Shown here: one piece after another, positions 22,765-33,968 of the stretch
How positions within the stretch are numbered: the first letter of the stretch is position 1
Layout: every line of letters begins with the position of its first letter
Origin: Pratylenchus scribneri
Lineage: Eukaryota > Nematoda > Chromadorea > Rhabditida > Pratylenchidae
Assembly (NCBI GenBank): GCA_030063045.1
Contig: JAQSEB010000023.1
Coordinates: 3,844,001-3,908,000 of the forward strand
DNA length: 64,000 nucleotides
Reading direction: 5' to 3'
Program-made: the position numbers and the translations under genes
Notes under the pieces: model-generated
What the model was told of the DNA's origin: nothing
Seen by the model: the letters and a program-made list of their open reading frames with translations, nothing else
The model's database searches: none

Positions 22765-25700
22765 TGCCCCAACAGAAACATAAAATAATCAAATATTCTT
22801 CCCCTTCTTTGGTTGGCCGAATTGGGGGCTTAAATCAAATAAATTGGAAGGAATATTGGCCAAATTTGAATTTACTTCAAATGTATGAAGGAAGAGGATG
22901 AATGTTGTTTTATATTTTTTACCCGGCCTCCAAATTTATTTGAGCACTTTTTATTAGGGAAAATTAATTAATTGACAGATTTTATGCCCAAATTGCTGCC
23001 AATTTATTTAGTAAATATTTATTTATGGCCAACGGAGGAGGCCATTTTTTATGCGGCCAAATTTGCCGGTTCATCTGTTTTTTAGAAATGGGAAATTATA
23101 ATAAAAAATGAATTAAGTGGGATTTAATGGTGCGGAATAAAACATTTTTGTAAATTCACGGAAAATATAATTTCTAATGGAAATTCATTCAAATATAAAG
23201 AGAATATATTTATTTATGATTTATGGAATGGTTTTTGTAAATCCATTCAAATATTTGAGAGAAGAATTAAATAGAAATGTGGCCTCAATGAATAATTGGC
23301 AAATATTGGGGTGGATTTGCCATGGCCAAATTGGTCAAAATGCCCAAAATCAATTTGATGAAGGCCCACAAAATAGGGTAAATGTTTTTATGAGTCGAAA
23401 CAGAATCCAAAAAAATTAATCTTAAAATGTTACTTAGTTAGAATTATTCAAAATGGTGGATTTCGAACGAGGAAGTGGAAATTTTGGCAATAAATTTGGG
23501 CATTTAGAAACTTTTTACCGGGTTAATCAGCAACAAATAAAATGCAGGAAATGAAGAGCAGCTGGCAGTGGTGGATTGTGGGAATGGGAATGAGGGATTG
23601 GGTGGATGGAATGGATGATGACGGCATTCACTGGGGAATGGGCCAAAAACAAAAGGGAGAATAGGAAAAATGCGGGAAAATGGCAGCGGCTGGAAATGGG
23701 CGAGCTGAAAAAAGAATTGAATGGGGCAAAAGAATTGGCTGGGACTGAGGATGGTGCCACCGATGGTCGCGCAGTGTGGGAAAAAATTGAGGGAAGAAGA
23801 GGGAATGTTGGGATTGGAAAAATGGATGAAAATGAGAACATTTAATTTGGAAGAATGTGACAAAAAATCAAACATAAAGATCATTGTTCAAGCAATCCAG
23901 TTTAAAAGAGAGGTAGGTGTATAGGTAGGTATTATAAATTAAATCAAATAAAATCTTTTAATTAAATAAAAATTGGGTTTGATAGCAATAAATTGGCCGA
24001 ATGGATGAATTTAGAGGGTGGGGGGGGGGGTATTTAATTAATTTGCCTAGGGATAAAAATTATCCGCCAATAATTGCTAATATATTAAATCAGAATCATT
24101 TTCCTTTCATGTAATAAAACACACAAAAATGAACAATTTATGGCAAAAAATTATTATGAATTGGGCAATAATCCTTAAAAATTGCCGGATGCAAAATTTG
24201 GCCAATAATTTTTCTTTAATCATTATTAAAATATTCAAATTCAATCAATACATATGTAATATAAATATAAGCATTGTTGATTTCAATTTGCCAAAGAAAA
24301 ATGTCTTAATAATTATTAAATTGAGCAATAATCCCTCAATTTTGTTGGTGCTTGGAAAATTCTCCTAACAGAGGCAAATGCCCGTCGCCATTTTTTTCTG
24401 ACGTTTTTCCTTCCTTTCCTTCCATTCTCGACCACTTTTGGGTTTTTAAAGTGCAAAATATATTTTTGGCCATCAAAAAAATAGAAAAATATTTATTTTG
24501 CATTCATTCCTTTACAATTTGAGATTTATTCAAAAAGGTTAACGTATTTTTGGGACGCATATATGGAATTCAGCAATGGAAGGAAATGAAGCCAAGATAA
24601 AGACGGCAATCGGAGATGCCGAAATTGAGAAAAGTTTGAAAAATCCCAGTGAAATGGCCAATTGGATTCATTGGAATTTTTGAACCAAATTTGGTGGCAT
24701 CCTTTTTTTATTTGTAAATGAATCCAAAATGAGGCTATTCCTCCATATTGGGGCAATTTGTTTGTCCAGAAATTGTGGGAAAAAGACGATCCTTTTATTT
24801 GGCCAATATTTTGGGCACAATTTTTCTGGCCATATTTGAATTTATTTATTCTAAATCTTTCTGAAATTTTCTTGACCTTTTTTGAAGGGTAAATTTCATG
24901 TCAAATTCGAATAAATTTGGGTGGGATTATTGGCCATTGGCCAATTTTGTGCCTCCTCAAAGTTGGTTTGGTCTGGGGCAAATTTGTCAAAAAAAGGAAG
25001 CAAAATTGAATTTATGTGGAAAAAACATTTTTTGTTGGAAAGAAGGGAGGACTCTGATGAAATTCCTTTGGGAAAACATAATTGAGGAGGGAGAATCACG
25101 TGTCCTTTTTGGTGGGATTCAGAACAATAAATCAAATTGACCAAGAAAATTTAAATCAAACTTAGGAAACCATGAAAATCAACCTATTAAATTAAAGTAA
25201 GAAATTGAATTTTGAGTTCACTTCAAAATCAAAATGCACATTTCCCTTTTTATAATTAGTATATCAAAATTATTGCCATAAAAATAAAATAAATAAATTG
25301 GGAAAAAAATAAATATATTTAGCTATATTTATAATATTCCCATGAAGCGCAAAAAAGACCATTGAATGGGCATTGATGAGAGTTGGATTGGGAAAAAAGG
25401 ATGGCACAAAATGTAAGGCAAAATTTGTGCCGAGATATTCTGCCGCCTTCCATTCCCCTTTTTGGGTCGCCAACTTTCACGGAATACTTCCTCCCCCAGC
25501 CTTCGTTAGCTTTATTTTATTCCTTTGGTGGTGGCCGGCCTTTCCTTCTCCATGGCCAATTGACTTTGAGGAGGGAATGAATATTTTCTTCCCTTTTGGA
25601 TTGGGTCCAATCCCCTCCTCTTTGGCAAATATAAATTTGTTTGTTGGCCATCCAACTCCATATTTCCACTTTTTGGATGGAAGGAACGGCACAAAATGGG

Positions 25701-28261
25701 GCGGAGAATATGCACAAAACAAGCACATAAAAAGGCGGCATGCTTGACTGGCTTTTGGGGGTGGATGAATGCTTAACGGCCCGGAATGGAAATGGATGAA
25801 GCCAGCGAGGGGGAAATGGTGCAAAATGGATTTTTTGTTGAAAATGTGAAGGGCGAAGTTGAAAATGGCTGTGATTACCTTTTCTGGCTTATTCTCATTG
25901 AAAAAGCCATCATTTTAATATATCCCGCCGTGAATTATTATTGGCATTGACCAAAGATTGAATCGAGAATATGAAGGAAACTTTGATTTTTATTCTGGGC
26001 AAATAGGGTTGGTTTGGTTGGTCTGCCATAATTGAATTAATATTTGATGAATTCAATTAATTTTGGATGAGTTTTTTTTATTACCAATTTTGTATTTTCT
26101 AAAGTGATTTAAAAATATATCGCATATAAAAAATTTCATGAATTAAAATAAAATCGTAAATAATCTATAAAGTTTTGCGAATATTTTTTTCCCAGAATCC
26201 AAAAAAGAATTCTGGGAGCACAAAATGAGGGAAATTATAGGGTGGAAGGGAGGAGGGGAGGAGGGGAGGAGGGGAGAAGAAGGAAGTGAAATGAAAATGT
26301 CTTTAGGGCTAATTCATATTCAAAAACATTAATCAAATTTGTAGATGGAAATTTTGGAGAAAAAATTGCAAAAAAAAATGAAAATAAAAATGTGCAAATT
26401 CCATTGAATTATTTTGACCAAAATTAATTGGAAAAAACAACAAACAATTTTTGTTTATGGAAAAGTGGATAGGCACAATGAAAGAAGGAAGGAACTTGAT
26501 ACAAATATAATAAATTCTCTTCAATATATTCACCAATTTAGCGGTAGCATTATTTATAAAATAAAAATGGATGGAATGGTCCAATTGGCCCACATCATCG
26601 TTTACATATTTTATGGACGAATGGTTTCCACCAAAATAACCGTGAAAATAAATATTAAGCACACAATTGGCAAACTCGAAAAAAGGCTGATATTGGAGGT
26701 CTTTTAAAAAAAATAGGGGGGGGGGGGGATTGGAGTGGGGGATGAATAAAGTAATTTTCTGACAATTAGCGTGCAGCAGAAGGTGATTTTTTTAATGGAT
26801 TTATTATTATCTAAAAGAATAGGAAAAGCAGAGCACGAAAACTTTTCATTCGCTTTTTTAGAGCTAAAAAATATGCTGAGGAGTTTTTGTGCCCCCCTCC
26901 CTCACCCATTCCTCCCTTTCCGGTGTTGAACGGGAAAAAAAGAGGCAACTGAGGCTGTCGAAACCCAAAAAATGACGATAAAATGGGGGGGGGGGGGGGG
27001 GGAGCAGCAGCGGGAGTGCCAAAATTGGCAACAAATTGGCGAAAGGGGAAAAGCGCGTTGGAATGATGAAAAATGGAAAGCAAAAAAATATAAATAAGAG
27101 AATAAAAAGGGAGGAAGGAATGGCGGTCGGGCGCATTGTTGTGCCATTTGTGAGGTTATTTCAGGTGAATGAATGAATGAATTGAATATTGGAGGGAAAT
27201 GGTCTTTGGCCTATTTTAATGCTTCATTAAAAATTGAATGTCTAAAAATTGAATGTTTGTCCACAGTCGTCGATAAAAATGGCAAATTTTGGGGAACAAA
27301 AAAACAAAACATTTTTTCGCAGTCAAAATTTTGAAATTTATGAAAATTTAAAAAATCAATTCCACAAATTTATTTGGGTTAAATGAAATGAACGAAAAAT
27401 GAAGGAAAATGGGTAGGATAATATATTTTTATGGGGAAATTAAATTAATTTGAATTGAGAATTGGGGGAAAAATTTATTAAGAAAAGCAATTTGAATGGG
27501 CGGGAGTAGTTGCCCTTTGCCCATTTGGCCATTCAATGGAATATAGAGAAGGGGGGGGGGGAAGGCAAAAGGTTGAATTTTAAAATAGGCACATTAAATT
27601 GCCCAACTTTTTAATGCATGTAAAAAAGGAATTGAGTCCATTCATCAACCCCCTTTTTGAAATATTAATGTTTCCGAAAGAAACAAAAAAAAATCAGAAT
27701 TAAAACTTTCCGGGAATTTGTTGATTGGTTGATTATTGTTGCCAAAACAAAATGAAGGGAGGAGGAAGGATAAATTGCAATTTTTATTTAATTTGCCAAC
27801 CAAAAACACAAAAAATTGTCTCAAAACCAATCACCGTAATTTAGTCTGGAATGAAGAAAAGAGGCCACATTTTTGTCACGCAAAAATATTGGTGAATGTA
27901 CCAATGGAATTTGTTGTCAGGTCAACTGCCCTATTCACTCACAAAATTGGCACCTTTTTCAAATGAAATTTCCCGTTGGCCATGGCAATTTTAGGACTAA
28001 AAAGTTGACAAAGTTTTGGCTTCTTCTTTTTTTATTTAAATGGCATTTAGTGCAGACTTTCTTCATTCCATTGGGGGAGAAAATATGAATATTTAATAAT
28101 TATTGGGTGTTGGCGAAAATATTCTTCACTGACGAAAAATGTTCATAAAAATTATGAAATTTAGAGGGGGCCTATGCCTGATTTAAGCAGAAAGTTTGAT
28201 GTAAATATTTGTCGCAAAATTGGATAAATGATAAAACATTAATTCTATTATGAAAGTAAAC
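22765..28261. other. Gene-poor region with G tracts and purine-rich stretches
   Basis: I find no exon chain with consistent phase on either strand. Open frames here (for example 23504-23884, 25373-25747, 26414-26707) have low-complexity composition or overlapping antisense frames of equal quality. Distinct sequence features are a GGAGG-rich stretch near 26230-26285 and G runs at 24020-24030 (11), 26716-26728 (13), 26985-27002 (18) and 27551-27561 (11). The region may hold promoter or untranslated sequence for the flanking genes. Confidence 0.55.
26985..27002. repeat. Mono-G tract (18)
   Basis: This is the longest G homopolymer in the window, at 18 uninterrupted G. Confidence 0.95.
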
Positions 28262-28555
28262 AAAAATATTTTATTAGTCCTATTCTAGATCTGGGCCTAG
28301 GCTCTGCCGTCTGCCCCCAGCCTTCACCGGAAATCTAAGCCCCAAGTAGCCGAATGAACGGGATAGGGATAAAGGGAAACTCGAATTTAAAATATTCTTT
28401 ATTAATTGTGCGGGAAAATGTCGTAAAAATGTGAAGGGAAATGAACATAGAAGAGGAAAAAGGGCTGATTTAAAAAGGCAGATTGGGGAAATATTTGATT
28501 GATGGGAGGGTGACAGGTGTTGGCAAGAAGTGAGGGTACAGTAATACAAATAGGA
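28262..28555 (+). repeat. Dispersed repeat C, copy C2
   Basis: Same orientation as C3: GGGCCTAGGCTCTG near the left end, AAGGGAAACTCGAATTTAAA, TATTTGATTGATGGGAGGGT and GGTACAGTAATACAA at the right. The hairpin arm is degraded here. It is intergenic. Confidence 0.75.
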
Positions 28556-29593
28556 AAGGTTCTAAGGTTGATCGCGTAAAATGACCCTCCTCCCTTTAAA
28601 ACTTTTTTGGGCGTTTAGACTTAAATAAACTCGATTTTTTTGCTCAAAAATTTTAATGAATCAGTCAGGATAATAATCCGCAAAGATTTTGCATTGTCCC
28701 TTTTGGTTGATGGAAAATGAAAAATATTAGCGCAAAAAAATGAGAAAAAAATGGCCAAATGAAAAGAAGTCGTCGAGAAGATTGGGCGTAAAATGGAAGA
28801 CCAAATTGCCAGCTTAAAGCCCCCAAAAAATGAAATGAATTGAAAAGGGCACAACGAAGGAAGGAAGGAAGCCGCAATTCCCCGGGACACCGCACCAATC
28901 CCCATGGGAATGAATGGTGTCGAATGAGGTGCTGGATGGTGGATGGGTATCGGTTTGGCCCATCTTCCATTCATCCATTCATCCACCCATTGTGTTCATT
29001 TCATTCAGAAGAAGAAGAACACAATCAGCAACAATGGAAATGGAATTGGATGTGCTGGCGACAACAAAAAGTGGCAGGGAATATTAATGAATGACAGCAA
29101 ATAACACATAAAATATGTACTAATTTATTAAATATTTGACACTTTTAACAATTTTGATGATGACATTTATTATCATTTGAGTACATTTTATTTCCATTTT
29201 CATTTAATTCAATTTAATCTTTTAGTCTTGCCGCTTCATCCCCACCAATTTAATGAAAAATTTGAATAAATAATTCTTTAAATTTATTTAAAAGTCACAA
29301 AAAATGAATGGTTTTATTCATTCATTCAAATTTTGGTTTCCATAGCAATGTAAATTTGGGCCAGTGGCCTAAAAATGGTTGGTTGGCCCCAAAAAACATT
29401 TCCATTCCATTTGCCATTCAATTTTGGCCCTCCTCCCCCCTCCTTTTCCTCCAATTTAGCATTTTTTTCTGGATTTTGGTAGTTCATAAATTCCCAAAAT
29501 TATTGCCCAAATAAATTCAAAAAATGGGCCAAAAAGATGGCAGCCGAATTGCAATTTGGGCCCGGGGGAATTCGTTGATTTGTTTGAATCATT
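28556..29593. other. Upstream region of the TBCCD1-like gene
   Basis: No convincing exon. An ATG at 29524 and frames around 29524-29590 may belong to the first exon of the downstream gene, but none joins cleanly to it. Confidence 0.45.
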
Positions 29594-32500
29594 TTGAGGA
29601 TTGTCGAATCCAAAATGGCCGTCAATTGGGCTTCAATTTGGCATTTGAAAAATTTTGTACAAATACCAAAGGGAGGAGCAAATATTCAATCAGGTTTTGG
29701 AATTAAGTATTTGAAAACATTTTTTAGTTTGGAAAAATGGTTTCCAATTGCATCCACAAATTTGGGCATTTCCAGGCCAATTGCCTTTGCCATTTTTCAG
29801 GGGGCATTGGCGGCCACAAAATGTGCAAATTATAATTCGAAAATGAATGGCCAAAATGTTGTTGTTCCCATTCCATTCATTTGCACTGCAATTGCTTTGA
29901 TGGAGGCTGATGAAGGGGAACAAAATAATTTGGTGGAATTCATTCGCAAAAATTCGGGTAATTTTCAAAACATGACACTTTTTTAATTATTTTATTATTT
30001 TTTAGCCCTTTTTTGTTTCTTTTTTGTTTGCTCCGAATTGGCATTGCCATCTAAAAATTGTCGTAAAAATTTTGAAGAATTTTTGTATTTGAATGGCAAA
30101 ATTGCCATTCCACAAAATGGCCTTGCCCAATTGGATTCTTTTTTTGAAGGGGCAAATCTGCTGCTCGACATTAATCAAGTAAATTAAATTAAATATTTAA
30201 ATAAAATTAAATATTATTTTTGGAAAAATGGGTTCAGAGGTCCCAGACTCGAAACTATGCAAACGATATACCATTCGATAGAACTCGACGAGTTGTATAA
30301 GAATATACAAAAAAAATTGCGCGGCAACGACTTTTGGCCAAGTTATGGCCACTCGAAAATTGAAAAAGTGAAGGGTCCCCCCTTTGGGTCGAAAAAGTTA
30401 AAAATTTTTCTATCGACATATTTAGCTCAAACGACGCGTCTCAACGAGCTGAATACGAATCTGTAATCGTTTTCGCATAAAACTCAAAAATAAAAAAGTT
30501 ACAGTCGCGCAAAGGAAATACGGATTGGAACTGCTGCGGTGGGCATTTCAGAGTGGACTCCTCCGTGTGCTCCGCCTCCGCGCGACCAGACGAGCTTGTG
30601 GCTCGCTTCGCTCGCCACAAGCTCGTCCAGTTCCCGCGCTTCGGCTACGCACACTCCGGAGTCCACTCTTACATTCCTCCGCAGTTCCAACACATTCCAG
30701 CGAGACTAAAATGGCCATAACTTTTTTTATTTTTGAGTTTTATGTGAAAAGAATAGCAGATTCGCGTTCCGCTCATCGAGCCGCGTCGAATGAGCTATAA
30801 TATGGCCGAAAACAAATTTCGAAATTTTTCGACCCGTAGGGGGGACCAAGCACTTTTATGGGAAAATCCGTTTTTAATGGCCATAACTTGGCCAAAAGTG
30901 GTTGCCGCGCAAAAATTTTTGCTTTTTCGTGCTCCACTCATCGAGACGCGTCGAATGGTATATCGTTTGTATGGTTTCGAGTCTGGGACCTCAGAACCAA
31001 TTTTACCTTATTTTTTTATTCAAATTTAAATATTTTATTTTCAGCAGCCCGACAAAAATTCGGCCCCGCCCTATATCCATGCAAAACCATTAAGCATTTT
31101 GCTCAAAGAAATTGCCGAAAATGAAAGAAGGCAAAATGTAAAATTAAAATTGAAATAAATATAAAAATGTAATTTGGCAGTTTTGCCTCGCCGAATTGGC
31201 CAATCTCTTTGAGGAATGCCTTCAGCCAGATTTGTTCCAATTGGATCGAATTGGATGCCCTCATCAAGGCATTTCGGCAATTGGCCGTCCCAGGTGGATT
31301 AAATTAAATAAATAAACAACAATTAAAATTTTATTCTGCAGTTTTTTTTTAAATTTAAAGTATAGCAAATTTATCAATTTTTTCAATATCCTTAATGAAA
31401 ATATTGTCCAATAAATTTGAATGCAGGTCATTGACGGCGGCGGCAAGTTCCCGGCGCCGTCGCCTCCAATTTTGGAATTGGCAAAGAATGGAATTGTTGA
31501 GTTCTTCCGGGTTGAGGTCAATTTTAATTATTTTTATCCAAATTCAAAATAATTCTTTGTTAGGGGCGGAAATCTTCGCCTTTTTCAAGCCGGCCCAAAT
31601 GCCAGTCCCATTTTCCATCCATTGGCATTGGAAAGTGCCGTAATCAGTTGTTGTGAATCGGTGAGGGGTAAATTGGATGGAAAGATGAATAATAATTCCT
31701 AAAGTCCTAATCTATGGCTAAAGTTGTTTGGGGCGAGAGCTGGGACTAGGCTCTCGCCCCCTTCGCTGGAGACCTAAGCCCCAGTGGCCCATTGAATGTG
31801 ATAGAGATAAAGGGAAATTTGACTTTAAATTATTTATTAATTGTGCTAAAAAAGTGATAATTATTTGAAGGCTGAAGGGAAAATGAGGAAAAAGAGAGGA
31901 AAATAGTAGGTTAAAAAAGGCAGATTGAGGCAATATTTGATTGATAAGTGACAGGGCGATTAGGCAAAAGTTTGGGGTACAGTAGGAAAAAAAGGAAGGC
32001 AGCAGTTAGGCATTATTATTGGCAATGATACATTATTACATTCATTGTCTCTTCTTAACTTAAAATTTTGGTCCTGTGATTTTTAATTCAGATTCATTAT
32101 TTTTAGGCAGGCCCAATAGTGCTGGGCCCAGTCCGTTGCATTTTACTTATACAAAATGTCAAAAATATGATAATCTCCGCCATTTCTCCATATATTCGAC
32201 TCCATAATTGTGGTGAAAATTAATTATTTAATTAATTCCAATTAATTTAGAATTTTAGAAAATTTAACGCTGTTTTGCGAGACGGAATCGCCGATAATAT
32301 TGGGCGAAAAATGTGCGAATATTCGATTTGCCCCATACAACGTCTTTTATAATGTATTTTTAAAAATATTTGACAAATATTTCTCAAATCGTAATATTTA
32401 AAGGGACTTGAATTTGAATTGGCTTATGCCGGAATGCGGTTGTTCGGCCCAAAAAGAAATGATCACTCATTTACTTGGGCGAGGACCATTAATGTCTGTT

Positions 32501-32936
32501 TTCAAATTTGGCAAAATGTTCATTCAAGAAAATTCATCCAATTTCTTTTATTCTTTTTATTCTCTTTATTTTAAATAATCTATCTTTCAAAAATTTTTTC
32601 AGCTCAATTCGGCTCACAATTTTGCCAATTTTCCGGCAAATGTTTGTGCCATACTTGAATCCGATGAATTTTATTTGCAGCCGACCCCATTCCCAACTAA
32701 TTTTAATAGCGATTTTTACAAAGTTTCTGAATTTATCCTAGAAAAAAGCCTTAAAAATCTTATTTTCACAGTCATTCCTCAATTCAATCCCCGCAATCTA
32801 TTTAAAATGTTGGTTACGTGCCGAGGAAATTGCCAAAAAACAAGCCGATAAATTGAATGAAAAGCAATTGAATGAATTATGCCCATTGAATAGACGAGAT
32901 TTAGCATATTTGTTACGAAAAATTAAACGTGATTGA
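29594..32936 (+). CDS. TBCC-domain protein, TBCCD1-like (N-terminus uncertain)
   Basis: This is a likely homologue of TBCCD1, a tubulin-cofactor-C/RP2-related protein that positions centrosome and Golgi in other animals. Exons: about 29594-29957, 30006-30178, 31045-31127 (GC donor preferred), 31181-31293, 31427-31510, 31564-31660, 32107-32212, 32259-32353, 32404-32517, 32603-32722, 32772-32936. The recognisable part is the beta-helical TBCC/C-CAP region: IVLGPVRCILLIQNVKNMII, YIRLHNC, FCETESPIILGEKC and IRFAPYNVFYN, then ESDEFYLQPTPF. Human TBCCD1 has the same order of VLGPV..., (V/I)...FAPF and a late FYVF segment. Exon 1 may continue upstream, or hide a small intron at 29694-29727. A fold-back element fills the intron 30179-31044 and repeat C3 the intron 31661-32106. 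The stop is only 123 bp before the rpb-12 start. TBCCD1 rather than TBCC is likely but not certain. Confidence 0.6.
30231..30998. mobile_element. Fold-back (near-palindromic) element in intron
   Basis: The ends GGTTCAGAGGTCCCAGACTC and its inverted counterpart start long arms that remain complementary nearly to the centre. The centre is at about 30617, where CGAGCTTGTGGCTCGC meets GCGAGCCACAAGCTCG. Arm words such as CAAACGATATACCATTCGA, TTGCGCGGCAAC and TGGCCAAGTTATGGCC all recur inverted. Total length is 768 bp with no real coding capacity. It is unusually GC-rich at its centre. I see no clear target duplication. Confidence 0.85.
31700..32005 (+). repeat. Dispersed intronic repeat C, copy C3
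   Basis: It carries the best hairpin of the family, GGGGCGAGAGC ... GCTCTCGCCCC (31731-31761), then the shared body and GGGGTACAGTAGGA at the right end. It lies in an intron of the TBCCD1-like gene. Confidence 0.8.
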
Positions 32937-33059
32937 CAATTTTATTTGTGCAATAATTAATAAATATTAAGTATTTTTATTATTAAATATCGATTAATTT
33001 TCACAGAGTATTTGAAATTTTTTATTAACTCTCATCGAATTTAAATTAATTTATTGAAA

Positions 33060-33387
33060 ATGGACGGAGCAGCAACTCCAGCGGCAGCAGCGACGCCGGC
33101 CGGTGCCATGCAACCGCAACCAAAGGGAGCAACTGGACCAAGCACAATAACGCCGGTCATTTACATTTGTGGAGGTTCATAATTTCTAATTTTTCCTTAC
33201 AATATAAAATGAATTACCAATTTTATTCAGATTGCCACAAGGAAAATGAAATCCGACCGAAGGACCCAATTCGCTGCCGGGAATGTGGCTATCGAATTCT
33301 CTACAAAAAACGATCACGCAAAAGTTTGCTTTTTCCTATTTTTTCTCGAATCAAAAATTTACAGTGATGGTCTACGATGGTCGATGA
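33060..33387 (+). CDS. rpb-12: RNA polymerases I/II/III subunit RPB12 (RPABC4)
   Basis: This is the smallest common subunit of the three nuclear RNA polymerases, a zinc-binding protein that bridges the Rpb3/Rpb10 subassembly. Exons 33060-33174, 33231-33323 and 33365-33387 give 76 codons plus stop with exact phase. The core reads [20 protein letters not shown] followed by [12 protein letters not shown], with the four zinc Cys in two CxxC pairs. The C-terminal MVYDGR matches the family's VVFDAR end. The N-terminus carries about 20 extra Ala/Pro/Gln/Thr-rich residues relative to the human 58-residue protein. It lies 123 bp downstream of the TBCCD1-like stop on the same strand, a spacing compatible with a nematode operon. 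A poly(A)-signal-like AATAAA is at about 33479. Confidence 0.95.
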
Positions 33388-33968
33388 AACGAATACATTT
33401 TTGGATGGATAGTTTCAAGCTTTTGATCTTTTACCATTTTATTGTTGATTTTTATTCATTGCATTATTTTTCAAAATCAAATAAAAGTGTTTAATTGAAT
33501 CGATCAAATTTTTATTCAAAATTGCGTTAAAACAAAAACAACTAAAACAATAAATGAAATGAAATTAGTTGAATGGATGGAAGGAAGGGAATTGATAAAT
33601 GAAGAAAGAGTAATTTAATTTAATATTCCAATTGGGAGATGATCAATGATCATTTTTTGGCGCTAATATTCCAAAATTATTTGTTCCATTCGAATATGAT
33701 TGGTTGGTGAATAAAAGGGTAAATTAGTTTTGCAAATTGAAACTTGAAATTGAGAGTAGCTCGAAAATTAATTGTATCAAATTGAAAAATTGGTGCTTTT
33801 TTGGGTGCTGTCCAATCCATTCCTCCTTTTCCTCAAATTCATTGTCGAATTGTGAGCATATTTGCGATCAATGAATTCATCAGCCGAATTTGGCGTTTCC
33901 AAGTGCTATTCGTGTCCTGTTCGCCGAAAGCTTTAAATTGATTCATTTATATATATTTTTTTAAAAAT
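33388..33968. other. Convergent intergenic region (rpb-12 / edc-4)
   Basis: Holds the two 3' UTRs of convergent genes. No other feature seen. Confidence 0.6.

Noticed and set aside
23504..23884. 126-codon minus-strand frame with Phe/Pro/Ser-rich sequence
   Set aside because: Overlaps equally good frames on both strands; composition reflects purine-rich DNA and no splice-consistent neighbour exists.
25373..25747. 124-codon plus-strand frame opposite a 115-codon minus frame
   Set aside because: No homology, both strands open at once, low-complexity context.
31427..31510. Alternative reading of this TBCCD1-like exon as VIDGGGKFPAPSPPILEL
   Set aside because: That frame meets a stop in the next exon, whereas the SLTAAASSRRRRLQFW frame joins in phase on both sides.
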